A DNA stretch of 55,336 nt from Hyphomonas sp. (GCF_013823385.1 NZ_PNMA01000027.1:1-55336); one strand, 5' to 3'. Numbered from the stretch's first letter, positions 7,778 through 17,367 are shown. The notes: generated from the letters alone by a model not told the origin. Numbers and translations are program-made.

Positions 7778-8695
7778 TCAATCGTTCCGGAAGGCCCACA
7801 CCTTCATGATATGATGGGCGATGGCGGTCGGTGGCGGGCAGAAGAGTTCACTGTGCGTGCCGTTGAGGATGTCCCGCATCTCTTCGCGTGTCACCCAGCG
7901 CGCGCTCTCAAGCTCCTTGGAGTCGATGCTGATTTCCTCTGAGTCAGCAGGCAGAATGAAGCCCATCATCAGCGAGGATGGGAAGGGCCAGGGCTGGCAG
8001 GCGACATACTCTGCTCTGCTGGGATCACAGTGGATTCCAGCCTCTTCGAAGAGTTCGCGCGCCGCTGCCTGCTCGATCGTTTCGCCCGGTTCGCAGAAAC
8101 CGGCGAGGCAGGACATGAAGCCGGCGGGCCAGAACTTCTGACGTCCGATCAGCGCACGCTCGCCCCTTACGGCAAGCATGATGGCGACAGGATCGGTACG
8201 CGGAAAATGTTCGGCGCCGCATTCGGCGCACTGCGCTTTCCAGCCCGCTTCGACGACGCCATTCTGCCCCCCGCATTTTGCGCAGTACCTGTGGCTCTGG
8301 TGCCACAGGAAAAGACTGCGCGCGGTCGAGGCGCAGTTGGCATCCATGTCCGGCATGCGCGCAGATGCCTGGCGGAAGTCGAGGAACTCCCCTGCGCCGG
8401 CAATCAGCGAACCGGCGACATCAAACTTGGCCGGAAGGTCGAGCGCGAAGACCGGCGCGCCGGATTTGTCTTCACCGAGGAAGAGGCGCGGACTGCCGGG
8501 CGAGACGCGGACGGCTTCGGGGCCGAACCAGTAGAGCCCGCCGTCGCGCGCGACGAAGGGTTCGCCTGCGCGCAGGAGAAGGATCAGGGCGTTGTCCTGT
8601 TGGATGGCTGTTTCAAGCCAGGCCTCATCATCTCGCCGGTGGGCGGCGCGGTTGATGGGCTTGGCGGCGAGGGGCATGTCGTTCGAGTTCGTCAT
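7778..8695 (-). CDS. nudC: NAD(H) pyrophosphatase (NudC)
   Basis: This 305-residue Nudix enzyme has an N-terminal domain, a four-Cys zinc site (YCAKC and QCAEC) and a Nudix box (GFCEPGETIEQAAARELFEEAG). Just after it is CQPWPFPSSLM, the NADH-specific motif, which is SQPWPFP in most members. The enzyme splits NADH to NMNH and AMP and, in E. coli, removes NAD caps from RNA. I chose ATG 8695; an upstream in-frame extension to 8770 lacks conservation. It is divergent from the lipoprotein gene at 8827. Confidence 0.92.
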   Translation of the reverse strand: MTNSNDMPLAAKPINRAAHRRDDEAWLETAIQQDNALILLLRAGEPFVARDGGLYWFGPEAVRVSPGSPRLFLGEDKSGAPVFALDLPAKFDVAGSLIAGAGEFLDFRQASARMPDMDANCASTARSLFLWHQSHRYCAKCGGQNGVVEAGWKAQCAECGAEHFPRTDPVAIMLAVRGERALIGRQKFWPAGFMSCLAGFCEPGETIEQAAARELFEEAGIHCDPSRAEYVACQPWPFPSSLMMGFILPADSEEISIDSKELESARWVTREEMRDILNGTHSELFCPPPTAIAHHIMKVWAFRND

Positions 8696-8826
8696 GGGCC
8701 AGAGGACTAGATTGGTTTTTCGGAGAAGGGAACACCGGACGCCGCGCCAGCCTCGCCACGGGTCTGCCACTACTCCGCCGCACTCGCATGCGGTAGTGTG
8801 CGCACATGTTTGAGGGGACGCACATC

Positions 8827-10998
8827 ATGAAACGCTATCTCGGATTACCGCTTGTTGCGCTGGCCGCCAGTGGCTGCGCCTATTTTTCACCCCGGCAGAC
8901 CTTTGTGGATCCGCCCGAGCCGCCGGCGCCGCTGGAAAACCGCTATGCCGGTTTTGAAGTGCCCGAGCAGGAAGAAAGGCTCGCCGCGTTTGAAGACCCG
9001 GCGCTGGACAGGTTGCGCGCAACATCGCTTTCGAAGTTCCGCAGCGAAGAGGAATTCAAGGACTGGATCAGGGCAACGCGCGAGGCCGCTGAAGCGCGCG
9101 GCATCGGCCGGCCCTATCCCGTGCTCTCCGCGCCGCCGCCGACATCTGATATGACGATGGCGATAGGCACGCCGGCGCCAGCCGCAGAGGCTGCGCCCTC
9201 TCAGGAAGTCACTGTGACCGCCAGCGCCGTTCCGGGGTCGGCAGATAATCCCGAGATCACCAACAATCAGAAAGCCGGGGTCGATGAAGGCGGCATCATC
9301 AAGCAGATCGGCCAGCATCTGGTGATCCTTCAGGATGGCCGCCTCTTCGTGACGGACCTGATGCCGGGCGGGCAGCCGGGCCTGAAACTGGCAGACCGCG
9401 CGAATGTCTATCGCTCCAGCAATGAAGACACCTGGTATGATGAAGTGCTGGTCGCCGGGCGCACGATCCTGGTGACGGGATATTCCTATCGTGAGGAGGC
9501 AACCGAATACACCGTGCTCAATCTTGGCGAAGACGGGAAGGTGACGCGCCAGGCGACCTTCTACATTTCGTCCAACGATTATTATTCCGGCTCCAACTAT
9601 GCCACGCGCATGATCGACGGGAAGCTCGTGATCCATACGCCGATCTATCTGGTGGGGCGTGGCTGGTGGGACGAGCTTGATATTCCGGTGATCCGCGAAT
9701 GGCGCCAGGAGGATGGTGACGGTTTCCGTGAGCGTACGGAGCTTGAAGATGGCCGCCCGCTGTTCAGCGCCACCGACATCTGGATGCCGGTTCAGCGGAC
9801 GCTGAAACCCGTGATCCATACGGTGACGGTGTGCGATATTTCCGGCCTGACCGATGCTGCCATTCCGGCCTGCAAGGCAACCGCGATTGTCGGAACCGAG
9901 ACGCATGAGTTCCTCGTCACCAAGGATGCCTTCTGGCTCTGGATGAGTCCCGCTGATGAAGAGCGGGAGCGGGAATTGCGGCGGGGTGTTCCCTATCCTG
10001 ATTGTTCCGCCGGGCCGCGCCCGCAGCTTGCCGATATTGCGCCTTCGGCTCTGGTACGTCTGCCGGTGGATGGCGCCAAGCCGGCCGTGCTGGGTGTGCG
10101 CGGCACGCCGCAGAACCAGTTCTCCATGGACATGGACGCCGGCACCTTCCGCGCCGTGCTCGACTGGCGCCACCGGGATTGCGATAGCTGGGACAGCAAG
10201 GATGAAGCTGATCTCACCTTCTTCGATGTGCCGCTCGATGCGCTGGATGAAGTGTTCCAGGACACCGCAGGCGGGCGCTACTTCGATCTGCCGACGCCGG
10301 GCGCCTCAGACTATGAGGCCCGCTTCACCGAGAAGCATCTGGTCTATGGCGCGCGCGAGGGCTGGGGCAGCTGGCCACCGGGAGAAGGCGAGACCCGGGA
10401 TGCGGGGCGCGCGATCATTGTGCCCGTCGATGCGCCTAACCAGCCGGTGACGGTGGAACTCACCCATGACGTGATCCGCGCCGAGCGTGCCGGGCCCTAT
10501 ATGGCGCTCACCGGCTATCATGACAGCAAGGGCCTCAGCCTCTCGCTGATCGACCTCAGAGCTGAGCCGCGGGTTTCCGGAACGCTCAAGCTGAAGGGGC
10601 GGTATGAAAGCGAGAACCGCAGCCATGCCTTCAACAGCCGCATTGGCGCCGATGGCGCCGGCCTGATCGGCCTGCCGACTGTTCCGCGCTCTGAGGAAGC
10701 GGCGCGCTGGTGGTGGTGGTCACGCAGCTCTGACATGAGCTACGTCTCTGCCAGTGCAGACGGCAGCCTGTCTGAGGCCGGTATGCTCGGCGCCACGCGC
10801 CGCGATCCGCGCCTGCCTTCGGAGACCGGCTATACCTGCGAGGTGTCCTGCATCGACTGGTATGGCAATGCCCGGCCGATCTTCACCGGCGGGCGCGTGC
10901 TGGCGCTGATCAATTCCGAACTGGTCGAAGGGGAGGTCAAGGACGGCAAGGTCACCGAGACCGGCCGGATCGACCTCACCGCGCCCTTGACGGAATAG
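8827..10998 (+). CDS. Large lipoprotein with C-terminal beta-propeller domain
   Basis: The protein is 723 residues from ATG 8827 (GAGGGGA 8-9 bases upstream). A lipoprotein signal ends at the lipobox ASGC. Residues up to about 140 look like a linker, then the sequence NNQKAGVDEGGIIKQIGQHLVILQDGRLFV matches the opening of the secreted beta-propeller family (Pfam Beta_propel), in which the pattern TN.Q..GVDEAD.VK is conserved. The remaining 550 residues fit repeated beta blades. The family is surface or periplasmic and its function is not established. The gene is monocistronic and converges on the PodJ-like gene with only 12 bases between stops and no clear terminator. Confidence 0.8.
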   Translation: MKRYLGLPLVALAASGCAYFSPRQTFVDPPEPPAPLENRYAGFEVPEQEERLAAFEDPALDRLRATSLSKFRSEEEFKDWIRATREAAEARGIGRPYPVLSAPPPTSDMTMAIGTPAPAAEAAPSQEVTVTASAVPGSADNPEITNNQKAGVDEGGIIKQIGQHLVILQDGRLFVTDLMPGGQPGLKLADRANVYRSSNEDTWYDEVLVAGRTILVTGYSYREEATEYTVLNLGEDGKVTRQATFYISSNDYYSGSNYATRMIDGKLVIHTPIYLVGRGWWDELDIPVIREWRQEDGDGFRERTELEDGRPLFSATDIWMPVQRTLKPVIHTVTVCDISGLTDAAIPACKATAIVGTETHEFLVTKDAFWLWMSPADEERERELRRGVPYPDCSAGPRPQLADIAPSALVRLPVDGAKPAVLGVRGTPQNQFSMDMDAGTFRAVLDWRHRDCDSWDSKDEADLTFFDVPLDALDEVFQDTAGGRYFDLPTPGASDYEARFTEKHLVYGAREGWGSWPPGEGETRDAGRAIIVPVDAPNQPVTVELTHDVIRAERAGPYMALTGYHDSKGLSLSLIDLRAEPRVSGTLKLKGRYESENRSHAFNSRIGADGAGLIGLPTVPRSEEAARWWWWSRSSDMSYVSASADGSLSEAGMLGATRRDPRLPSETGYTCEVSCIDWYGNARPIFTGGRVLALINSELVEGEVKDGKVTETGRIDLTAPLTE

Positions 10999-11010
10999 GG
11001 AAGGGGCGCC

Positions 11011-14000
11011 TCAGCCCCGGCCGCGCGAGGCGCCGGTGTTGAGGCGCTCGATCAGCTCCGGGGTTACCGTGCCGGTCACCGGGAGGCCTTCGCTGCGCTG
11101 ATACTCGCGGATGGCATTTGCCGTCTGCGGACCGATCACGCCGTCCGGCTGGCTGGAGAGGTAGCCAAGGCGGGAGAGCGCGGTCTGTACCGCCTGCACC
11201 TGGAGCGGGTTGCCCGTGTTCCAGCGCTGCGCGCCAAAGCGGCCATTGGCGAGCGCGATGCTCGGCAGCTCGCTCCACACATCGGCCGCTTCCATCACTT
11301 CGCGCACTGTCTGCGGCGGCAGGCGGCCGGTGAGGTTGCGCACTTCCAGGGCAGCGGCGCTGTCGCCCTTGCGGGTGGCCAGTTCGAACCAGTAGAGCGC
11401 TTCGGCAAGATCCTGCTGCGTGCCGATGCCTTCAGCATACATCACGCCGAGATTGTACTGGGCATCCAGGAAGCCATGATCGGCCGCCTTGCTGAACCAT
11501 TCCACCGCGCCGGCCTCGTCCACCGGGCCGCCTTCGCCTTCGGCCATGAACAGGGCAAGATCGTACATCGCGCCGACATGGCCTGCTTCTGCGGCCTTGG
11601 TGATCAGGTTGCGCGCTTCGATCATGTCCTGATCGACGCCCAGGCCCTGCTCATAGAGTTTGCCGAGATCATACTGCGCGGGCGCTGCGCCCTTCAGGGC
11701 GGCGCGGCGCAGAAGCGGAACCGCCGCCTCCAGATCATTCTGCGTCAGATAGCTTTGCGCCAGCTGGTACTGGGCAATCGCATTGCCGGCATTGGCTTCG
11801 GACTCGACCGTCACCACGGCCGGGATGGGCGGATAGCTCGCAGCGGGTTGCGGGCTGAGGGAGGCGATGGTGGGGGCTGGTTTCACCGCAGCGGCCGGCG
11901 CCGGCGCGGCAGCAGTTTCGTCAGCGTCCGGCGCACCAAAGATGTCTTCCTCAATGGCGCCGGCCGCGCTGTCGAAGAGGTCTTCTTCGGCGGGTTCGCC
12001 AAAGCCTGCTTCGCCGTTGAGGCTTGCCAGCTGCCGGATGTCGGCCTCTGCAGGGGGCGCAGATGAGAAGATCGGATCGACATAGGTGTCGACCGGCCCC
12101 GAAAGGGAGGGATCATGCGGCTGCTTGCCCCGCAGGTAGAGGTATCCTCCAGCGGCCGCGCCGGTGAGCACGGCGGCGGAGGCAGCAATCAGAAGCGGCG
12201 TGCGGTTGCTGCCGGTTTTCGTCTGCTTGGCCGGGGAGACAGGCAGGCGGCGGGGCTTGCCTTGCGTGTCGGCTGCCGCCAGCGCGGCGCGGCGCGCGCG
12301 GGCGATATAGTCGCTGGTCTCGGCGTCGCGGTCGGCGGCGGCATTGTCCAGCGTATCGATCAGGCCATCCTCATCCTCGTGATCTGCCTTCGGCAGCGTT
12401 TCGGCAATGAAAGGCGCCCCTTCGATCTCGCTGTCGAAAATGTCGGATTCGCGCGCCTCGCTGCGGGCCTCTTCCAGCCCGGCGAGTTCTGCCAGCGGAT
12501 CATAATCTTGTGCTGAGATATCCGGCGGGGACGTATCGGGAATTCCCGCCATGAACTCGCTGTCGTCCAGATCGTCTTCAAAGTCGTGCTCGAACGCGTC
12601 ATCAAAGGCGTCTTCGCTGACGGCGGGCGCGGCAAGCTCCGGGGCGTCTTCTTCTTCCGTCTCTTCCTGGGCAGACGCGGCAGATTGCGCGCTTACATTG
12701 CTCAGGCGCTCGACAGCGGCGCGGATGGCCTCGAAGTCAGACCCGAAGGGGCTTTCTTCCTCCGGCTGCGCCTCTGCTTCTGCTTTGGCAGGCGTCTCCC
12801 AGTCTTCAATACCGGAGTTGAACTCTTCTTCCTCAGACCACGGATGACCGGGCATCAGGTCTTCAAACTCAATCTCGGGAACGCCGGCTTCAAACTCGCT
12901 GCTTTCTGCTTCTTCGCTTTCTTCTTCGGTTGAGGTTTCCGTCTCCGCATAAGGATCAGCGGCGGGCTCTTCGGTGAAGGTCGTAGGCGCTTCGGGGGTC
13001 AGCGCAGGCGGGGGCAGCTCGGCCCCAGGCGGCACCGTGAAGGCTTCCAGGCTCTCGAGGCGCGAGGCGAGCGTGGCGATGGCGCGCTGCATCGGGGAGA
13101 GCGAGTCGGCGGACTGATTGTGAATCTCTTCCAGACGTTCGGACACGCTGGCCAGCGCGTCGGAGAGACGCGCATCGGCCGACTTGCGGCTGGCTTCGAT
13201 TTCCTGGGCGAGCGCGGTGAGGGCTTCGTCCTGACGCTTCTGAAGGCGGACAGCCGCCACAGTGACCTGTTCGCCGACCTGTTCGATGGCTTCGGCGCCG
13301 CGGATTTCGCTTTCTTCCAGACGGTTCTCGACATGCTCTGCGAGCGCATCGATCCGTTCCGAGACGGTTGTTCCGAGGCGTTCGATCTCTTCGCGCACGC
13401 CGGAGGTCAGCTCTTCGGGATCGCGCGCTTCCACTTCGGCCAGGCGGGCCCTCAGTTCACCGATTTCCGTGCGCAGCTGCGTTTCGGTTTCGGCGTCCTG
13501 CTCGGCAGCGCGGGTGATCTCGCCGGCCAGTTCCATCCGCGCATTGTCGACGGTGGAGCGGACGAGCTGGGTGATGTCCTCAAAACGCGCTTCAAATTCC
13601 TTGCGCAGGCGGTCTGCCAGTTCCGGGTCAACGGTCTTGGCAACGGCATCAATGCGTTCGTCGAGCGAGGCGAAGGTGGACTCAAGACCCTTCAGAGCTG
13701 CGTCGGTCGTCGTCTCGGCGCGGTTCAGGCGCTCCTGCACGCGCAGGAGGGTTGCCTCCATGGAGGAGAGCGCGCCGGAGACATCGTCCTCGACGGCGCT
13801 CAGGCGTTCCTCTGCCTTCTGAACATCGCCTGCGCGGGCGGCGGTTTGCAGTTCCAGATCATCGACGCGGCCTTGAAGGCTGGCTTCGATGTCGCTGGCG
13901 CGCGCATCCAGGCGGCCTTCCAGTTTGGATGTCTGTTCGCGAACTTCCGTTTCCAGCTGCCCCATCCGTTCGGAGAGGTGGCGGGTGACGCCCTCGGCCC

Positions 14001-14718
14001 GCTGCTCGGCCTGCTCCACGGCGCGGTCGATGCGGGCGGCTGTTTCCGACAGCGTGCGCTGGACGCGGGTGTCGATGGTCTCGACGCGTTCGGTCACATC
14101 GGCAAAGCCGGCCTCGACGCGGCCCTTGATGGCAAGGGCTTCGTTCTGGGTCAGCTCGGCTTCTTCATAGACGTGGCTCGCGAGCTTCCCGAGGGCTGCT
14201 TCCAGCGCTTTGAGCGCTTCGATATTCTGTTTGCCGGTTTCGTCCTGCTCCATCCGGCGGACTTTGGCCTGCAGCGCCTCATGCGTTTCGCGCATCTCAT
14301 CAATGAGGCCTTCGACATGGCCGGCCACGGCCGCGCTGGTCTGCTCGGCGTTCTGGATGCGGGCCACGAGGCCCAGCACGGTATGGTCGATGCCGGTTAT
14401 GGCGAGGGTCGAGCGGGCTTCGGTGGCCTCGATGCGGCGGGAGAGGCGTTCAAGCGCTGTGGCGGCGTCCTGCTGGGGGCGCTGTTCGCCCCGGTAGTCG
14501 CTGCGCGGCGGCCGAGGCGGGGTGCGGTAGGAGGGATCGCCGTAAGAGGGCCCCTCATAGGGAGAGCGCATCTCCTCGTAATGGGACTCCTCCGCCGACA
14601 TCAGCAGACGGTTGAGATATTCGCCCAACGTGATGCCTTCCGCCATCGCGGCTTCGCGCGCGGCTTCCCGGGCTCGCTGATCGATCCCCTTAACGCTCCA
14701 GGGCCCCGTCTGGCTCAT
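11011..14718 (-). CDS. podJ: PodJ-like polar organizer: coiled coil, one TM helix, Sel1 repeats, peptidoglycan-binding domain
   Basis: The product is 1235 residues. It starts with the block PWSVKGIDQRAREAAREAA, typical of the PodJ family. Long heptad-rich coiled coil runs from about residue 70 to 560 and a very acidic disordered stretch from about 570 to 800. A single TM helix lies near 838-860 (PLLIAASAAVLTGAAAGGYL). Beyond it are a periplasmic linker, about four Sel1/TPR-like repeats (AQYQLAQSYL, AQYDLGKLYEQG, AMYDLALFMAEG, AQYNLGVMYAEG) and a C-terminal PG_binding_1 domain (LSRLGYLSSQPDGVIGPQT). In Caulobacter, PodJ organizes the new pole for pili, holdfast and cell-cycle proteins. The order of domains is the same here, though this protein is longer than the 974-residue Caulobacter one. 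The start is ATG 14718 with GGAG 8 bases upstream; GTG 14727 is possible. Confidence 0.8.
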   Translation of the reverse strand: MSQTGPWSVKGIDQRAREAAREAAMAEGITLGEYLNRLLMSAEESHYEEMRSPYEGPSYGDPSYRTPPRPPRSDYRGEQRPQQDAATALERLSRRIEATEARSTLAITGIDHTVLGLVARIQNAEQTSAAVAGHVEGLIDEMRETHEALQAKVRRMEQDETGKQNIEALKALEAALGKLASHVYEEAELTQNEALAIKGRVEAGFADVTERVETIDTRVQRTLSETAARIDRAVEQAEQRAEGVTRHLSERMGQLETEVREQTSKLEGRLDARASDIEASLQGRVDDLELQTAARAGDVQKAEERLSAVEDDVSGALSSMEATLLRVQERLNRAETTTDAALKGLESTFASLDERIDAVAKTVDPELADRLRKEFEARFEDITQLVRSTVDNARMELAGEITRAAEQDAETETQLRTEIGELRARLAEVEARDPEELTSGVREEIERLGTTVSERIDALAEHVENRLEESEIRGAEAIEQVGEQVTVAAVRLQKRQDEALTALAQEIEASRKSADARLSDALASVSERLEEIHNQSADSLSPMQRAIATLASRLESLEAFTVPPGAELPPPALTPEAPTTFTEEPAADPYAETETSTEEESEEAESSEFEAGVPEIEFEDLMPGHPWSEEEEFNSGIEDWETPAKAEAEAQPEEESPFGSDFEAIRAAVERLSNVSAQSAASAQEETEEEDAPELAAPAVSEDAFDDAFEHDFEDDLDDSEFMAGIPDTSPPDISAQDYDPLAELAGLEEARSEARESDIFDSEIEGAPFIAETLPKADHEDEDGLIDTLDNAAADRDAETSDYIARARRAALAAADTQGKPRRLPVSPAKQTKTGSNRTPLLIAASAAVLTGAAAGGYLYLRGKQPHDPSLSGPVDTYVDPIFSSAPPAEADIRQLASLNGEAGFGEPAEEDLFDSAAGAIEEDIFGAPDADETAAAPAPAAAVKPAPTIASLSPQPAASYPPIPAVVTVESEANAGNAIAQYQLAQSYLTQNDLEAAVPLLRRAALKGAAPAQYDLGKLYEQGLGVDQDMIEARNLITKAAEAGHVGAMYDLALFMAEGEGGPVDEAGAVEWFSKAADHGFLDAQYNLGVMYAEGIGTQQDLAEALYWFELATRKGDSAAALEVRNLTGRLPPQTVREVMEAADVWSELPSIALANGRFGAQRWNTGNPLQVQAVQTALSRLGYLSSQPDGVIGPQTANAIREYQRSEGLPVTGTVTPELIERLNTGASRGRG

Positions 14719-14809
14719 CGCGCCCACTCCTTGCGCACCCGCGCCGCTGCGCCGGGTTAAGGCGAGCGGCCGATTTGTTCATACTTCGCCAGAAATGCGT
14801 CTTATTCCC

Positions 14810-14824
14810 TTAAGGGCGCGTTAA
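14810..14824. promoter_or_regulatory. CtrA-type box upstream of the podJ-like gene
   Basis: TTAA at 14810-14813, seven bases, then TTAA at 14821-14824 matches the TTAA-N7-TTAA half of the CtrA consensus; a third TTAA follows at 14830. It is about 92 bases upstream of the PodJ-like start and also upstream of the divergent MerR gene. Binding is inferred from sequence only. Confidence 0.5.
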
Positions 14825-14884
14825 TTCTGTTAATTCCGGGGATTAGCCGGGATGCAGGAAGCTGACAGAGGGCGTGCCAACACT

Positions 14885-14929
14885 TTCCGTTCGCGTAAGC
14901 GGAAAATTGACGTTGACGTACGCGGAAAG
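14885..14929 (+). promoter_or_regulatory. Candidate MerR operator region
   Basis: Two adjacent elements are seen. One is a near-palindrome, TTCCG-N10-CGGAA, at 14885-14904. The other is a motif at 14907-14929 that contains TTGACGTTGACGTACGCGG. The second matches 17 of 23 positions with 17424-17446, before the acyl-CoA dehydrogenase gene at 17477. A TTGACG/TAGTCT promoter pair with a 16-base spacer overlaps it (14913-14940). Confidence 0.5.
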
Positions 14930-14991
14930 CTGGATAGTCTGCGCTGACTAATAATAAGAACAATAAAAATTGCACTTCAAGGGAGACAGCC

Positions 14992-15471
14992 ATGCACAAG
15001 CCCACCTCATCCATTTCTGCTGCAGAATCACGTACTTACACGATCTCCGAACTCGCCCGCGAGTTTGGTGTCACCCCCCGCGCCCTGCGTTTCTATGAAG
15101 ACAAGGACATGCTGCATCCGGCCCGCGATGGCATGATGCGCCTCTATTCCAACCGCGACCGCGCGCGCCTCACCATCATCGTTCGCCTGAAGCGTCTTGG
15201 CCTGCCGCTGGCCGATATCCGCGAAATCCTGGACCTTTACGCCCTGAACGACGGCAAACGCGCCCAGACGCGCATGATGCTGGAGAAATTCCGCAAGCAG
15301 GCCCGCGAACTGGAAGTCCAGCGCCAGGACATCGATACTGCCCTCACAGAACTCTATAAGGGCATCGACTGGCTGCAGGGCATCGTGGAAAACCCCGGCC
15401 CGTCGGAAGAGACCAAGCGCCAGGCAGCCGCCTATGAGCAGGTCGCCCGGAAACAGCTCGACGAAGTCTGA
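14992..15471 (+). CDS. MerR-family regulator of acyl-CoA catabolism
   Basis: The product is 159 residues. An N-terminal MerR winged helix (YTISELAREFGVTPRALRFYEDKDML, then RDRARLTIIVRLKRLGLPLADI) is followed by a dimerization coiled coil. There is no Cys-based metal site, which fits the LiuR-like branch that governs fatty-acid or branched-chain acyl-CoA catabolism in proteobacteria. GGGAGA precedes the ATG. It is the first gene of the beta-oxidation cluster, and the shared upstream motif at 14907 and 17424 suggests autoregulation plus control of the dehydrogenase genes. Confidence 0.85.
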   Translation: MHKPTSSISAAESRTYTISELAREFGVTPRALRFYEDKDMLHPARDGMMRLYSNRDRARLTIIVRLKRLGLPLADIREILDLYALNDGKRAQTRMMLEKFRKQARELEVQRQDIDTALTELYKGIDWLQGIVENPGPSEETKRQAAAYEQVARKQLDEV

Positions 15472-15502
15472 TCGGCCGTTACTGACATTTTTGAAGATAA
15501 TG

Positions 15503-15534
15503 AAGCGCGTTGGAATGACTTTTCCAACGCGCTT
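15503..15534 (+). terminator. Strong hairpin between the MerR and acyl-CoA dehydrogenase genes
   Basis: A perfect 13-base stem (15503-15515 with 15522-15534, loop of 6) is followed by only two T beyond the stem, so termination may be partial. It would separate or attenuate transcription between the regulator and the dehydrogenase. Confidence 0.5.
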
Positions 15535-15582
15535 TGGCATTGAAGGGCTCAAACTTTCTTATTGCCAAGGAGTCGTCTGAAG

Positions 15583-17367
15583 ATGCCCCGTTATGATGCC
15601 CCCGTCCGCGACATGCAGTTTGTGCTGCATGAAGTGCTTGAGCTGCAGAATTATTCCAACCTGCCGGGCTTCGCTGACGCCTCGCCCGAGACGATCGACC
15701 AGATCCTCGATGAGGGCGCCAAGTTCGCCAAGAACGTGCTGTTCCCGCTGAACGCGGTGGGCGACAAGCAGGGCTGCCAGCGCGCCGCCGATGCCAGCGT
15801 GAAGACGCCCGACGGTTTCCCGGACGCCTACAAGCAGCTGGTGGAGAATGGCTGGCCGCTGCTGGCCACCGATCCGGAGATGGGCGGGCAGGGGCTTCCC
15901 CATGTCGTCAACATCGCCTGGACCGAGATGGTCTCCTCCTCGAACATGGCGTTCGGCATGTATCCCGGCCTCACCCATGGCGCTTTCCAGGCCCTGATGG
16001 CCGGCGGCTCTGACGAACAGAAGCAGAAATACGGGCCGAAGATGGCCTCGGGCGAATGGGCCGGCACCATGAACCTGACCGAGCCCCATTGCGGCACCGA
16101 TCTCGGCCTCATCAAGACCAAGGCCGTTCCCCAGCCCGATGGCAGCTACAAGATCACCGGCCAGAAGATCTGGATTTCCGGCGGCGAGCAGGACCTCACC
16201 GACAACATCATCCACCTTGTGCTCGCCCGCATCGAAGGCGGCCCGGAAGGCATCAAGGGCATCTCCCTGTTCCTCGTGCCGAAATTCCTCGTCAATGAGG
16301 ATGGCAGTCTCGGCGAGCGCAACCCCGTCTATTGCGGCGGCCTGGAAGAGAAGATGGGCATCCATGGCAATGCCACCTGCGTGATGAACCATGACGGGGC
16401 CACCGGCTGGCTCGTCGGGGAAGAGCACAAGGGCATGCGCACCATGTTCGTGATGATGAACGAGGCGCGCCTCGGCGTGGGCCTGCAGGGGCTGTCCCAG
16501 GCGGAGATCGCCTATCAGAACTCCCTCGATTTCGCCAAGGACCGCGTCCAGGGCCGCTCGCTCACCGGCGCGCAGGCCCCGGAAAAACCGGCAGACCCGA
16601 TCATCGTCCACCCCGATGTGCGTCGCATGCTGCTGGAGCAGAAAGCCTTCATCGAGGGCGGCCGCGCCTTCACCTACTGGATGGCCTTCCAGGGCGACCT
16701 TCAGCACAAATCTCCCGACGAAAAAGTCCGCGAGAAGGCGGGCGACTATATGGCCCTGCTGACGCCGGTGGTGAAAGCCTATCTGACGCACAAGGGCTAT
16801 GAGAGCGCCAATCTCGGCCTGCAGGTGCATGGCGGCTCGGGCTTCACGCGCGAATGGGGCCTTGAGCAGATCGTCCGCGATTGCCGCATCACCCTGATCT
16901 ATGAAGGCACCAATGGCGTGCAGGCACTGGATCTCGTTGGCCGCAAACTCGGCGCCAATGGCGGCCGCGCGGTCTTCTCCTTCTTCGGCGAGATCGACGA
17001 GTTCATCTCCGCCAATGAAAAGATGGAAGGCCTTGAGCCCTTCATCGAGGGCCTGAAAACCGTGCGTGCCCAGCTGCAGGACGGCACGATGTGGCTGATG
17101 CAGAACGGCATGAGCGACTTCAACAATGCCGGCGCGTCCAGCCATGACTATCTGCACCTGATGGGCCTCACGGCGCTGGCCTATATGTGGGCCCGCATGG
17201 CGAAGCTTTCCCTGGAGAAGAAGGATAGCGGCGACCCGTTCTACGCGTCCAAGCTCGCCACGGGCCGTTACTTTGTCGAGCGGATGCTGCCTGATGCCGG
17301 CGCCCATCTCATCAAGGTGAAAACCGGCGCTGGGACCATGATGGCGCTCGACGCCGCGCAATTCTGA
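15583..17367 (+). CDS. Acyl-CoA dehydrogenase, large (about 600-residue) type
   Basis: The 594-residue flavoenzyme has the N-terminal helical domain, the middle beta domain (NLTEPHCGTDLGLIKTKA, KITGQKIWISGG), the C-terminal helical domain with GLQVHGGSGFTREWGLEQ and YEGTNGVQALDLVGRKL (the Glu is the likely catalytic base), and an extra C-terminal extension of about 120 residues, as in Acyl-CoA_dh_C-containing members. It performs the first step of beta-oxidation, probably on medium or long chains. AAGGAG lies about 10 bases before ATG 15583; a TTG at 15562 is in frame but less likely. Confidence 0.9.
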   Translation: MPRYDAPVRDMQFVLHEVLELQNYSNLPGFADASPETIDQILDEGAKFAKNVLFPLNAVGDKQGCQRAADASVKTPDGFPDAYKQLVENGWPLLATDPEMGGQGLPHVVNIAWTEMVSSSNMAFGMYPGLTHGAFQALMAGGSDEQKQKYGPKMASGEWAGTMNLTEPHCGTDLGLIKTKAVPQPDGSYKITGQKIWISGGEQDLTDNIIHLVLARIEGGPEGIKGISLFLVPKFLVNEDGSLGERNPVYCGGLEEKMGIHGNATCVMNHDGATGWLVGEEHKGMRTMFVMMNEARLGVGLQGLSQAEIAYQNSLDFAKDRVQGRSLTGAQAPEKPADPIIVHPDVRRMLLEQKAFIEGGRAFTYWMAFQGDLQHKSPDEKVREKAGDYMALLTPVVKAYLTHKGYESANLGLQVHGGSGFTREWGLEQIVRDCRITLIYEGTNGVQALDLVGRKLGANGGRAVFSFFGEIDEFISANEKMEGLEPFIEGLKTVRAQLQDGTMWLMQNGMSDFNNAGASSHDYLHLMGLTALAYMWARMAKLSLEKKDSGDPFYASKLATGRYFVERMLPDAGAHLIKVKTGAGTMMALDAAQF

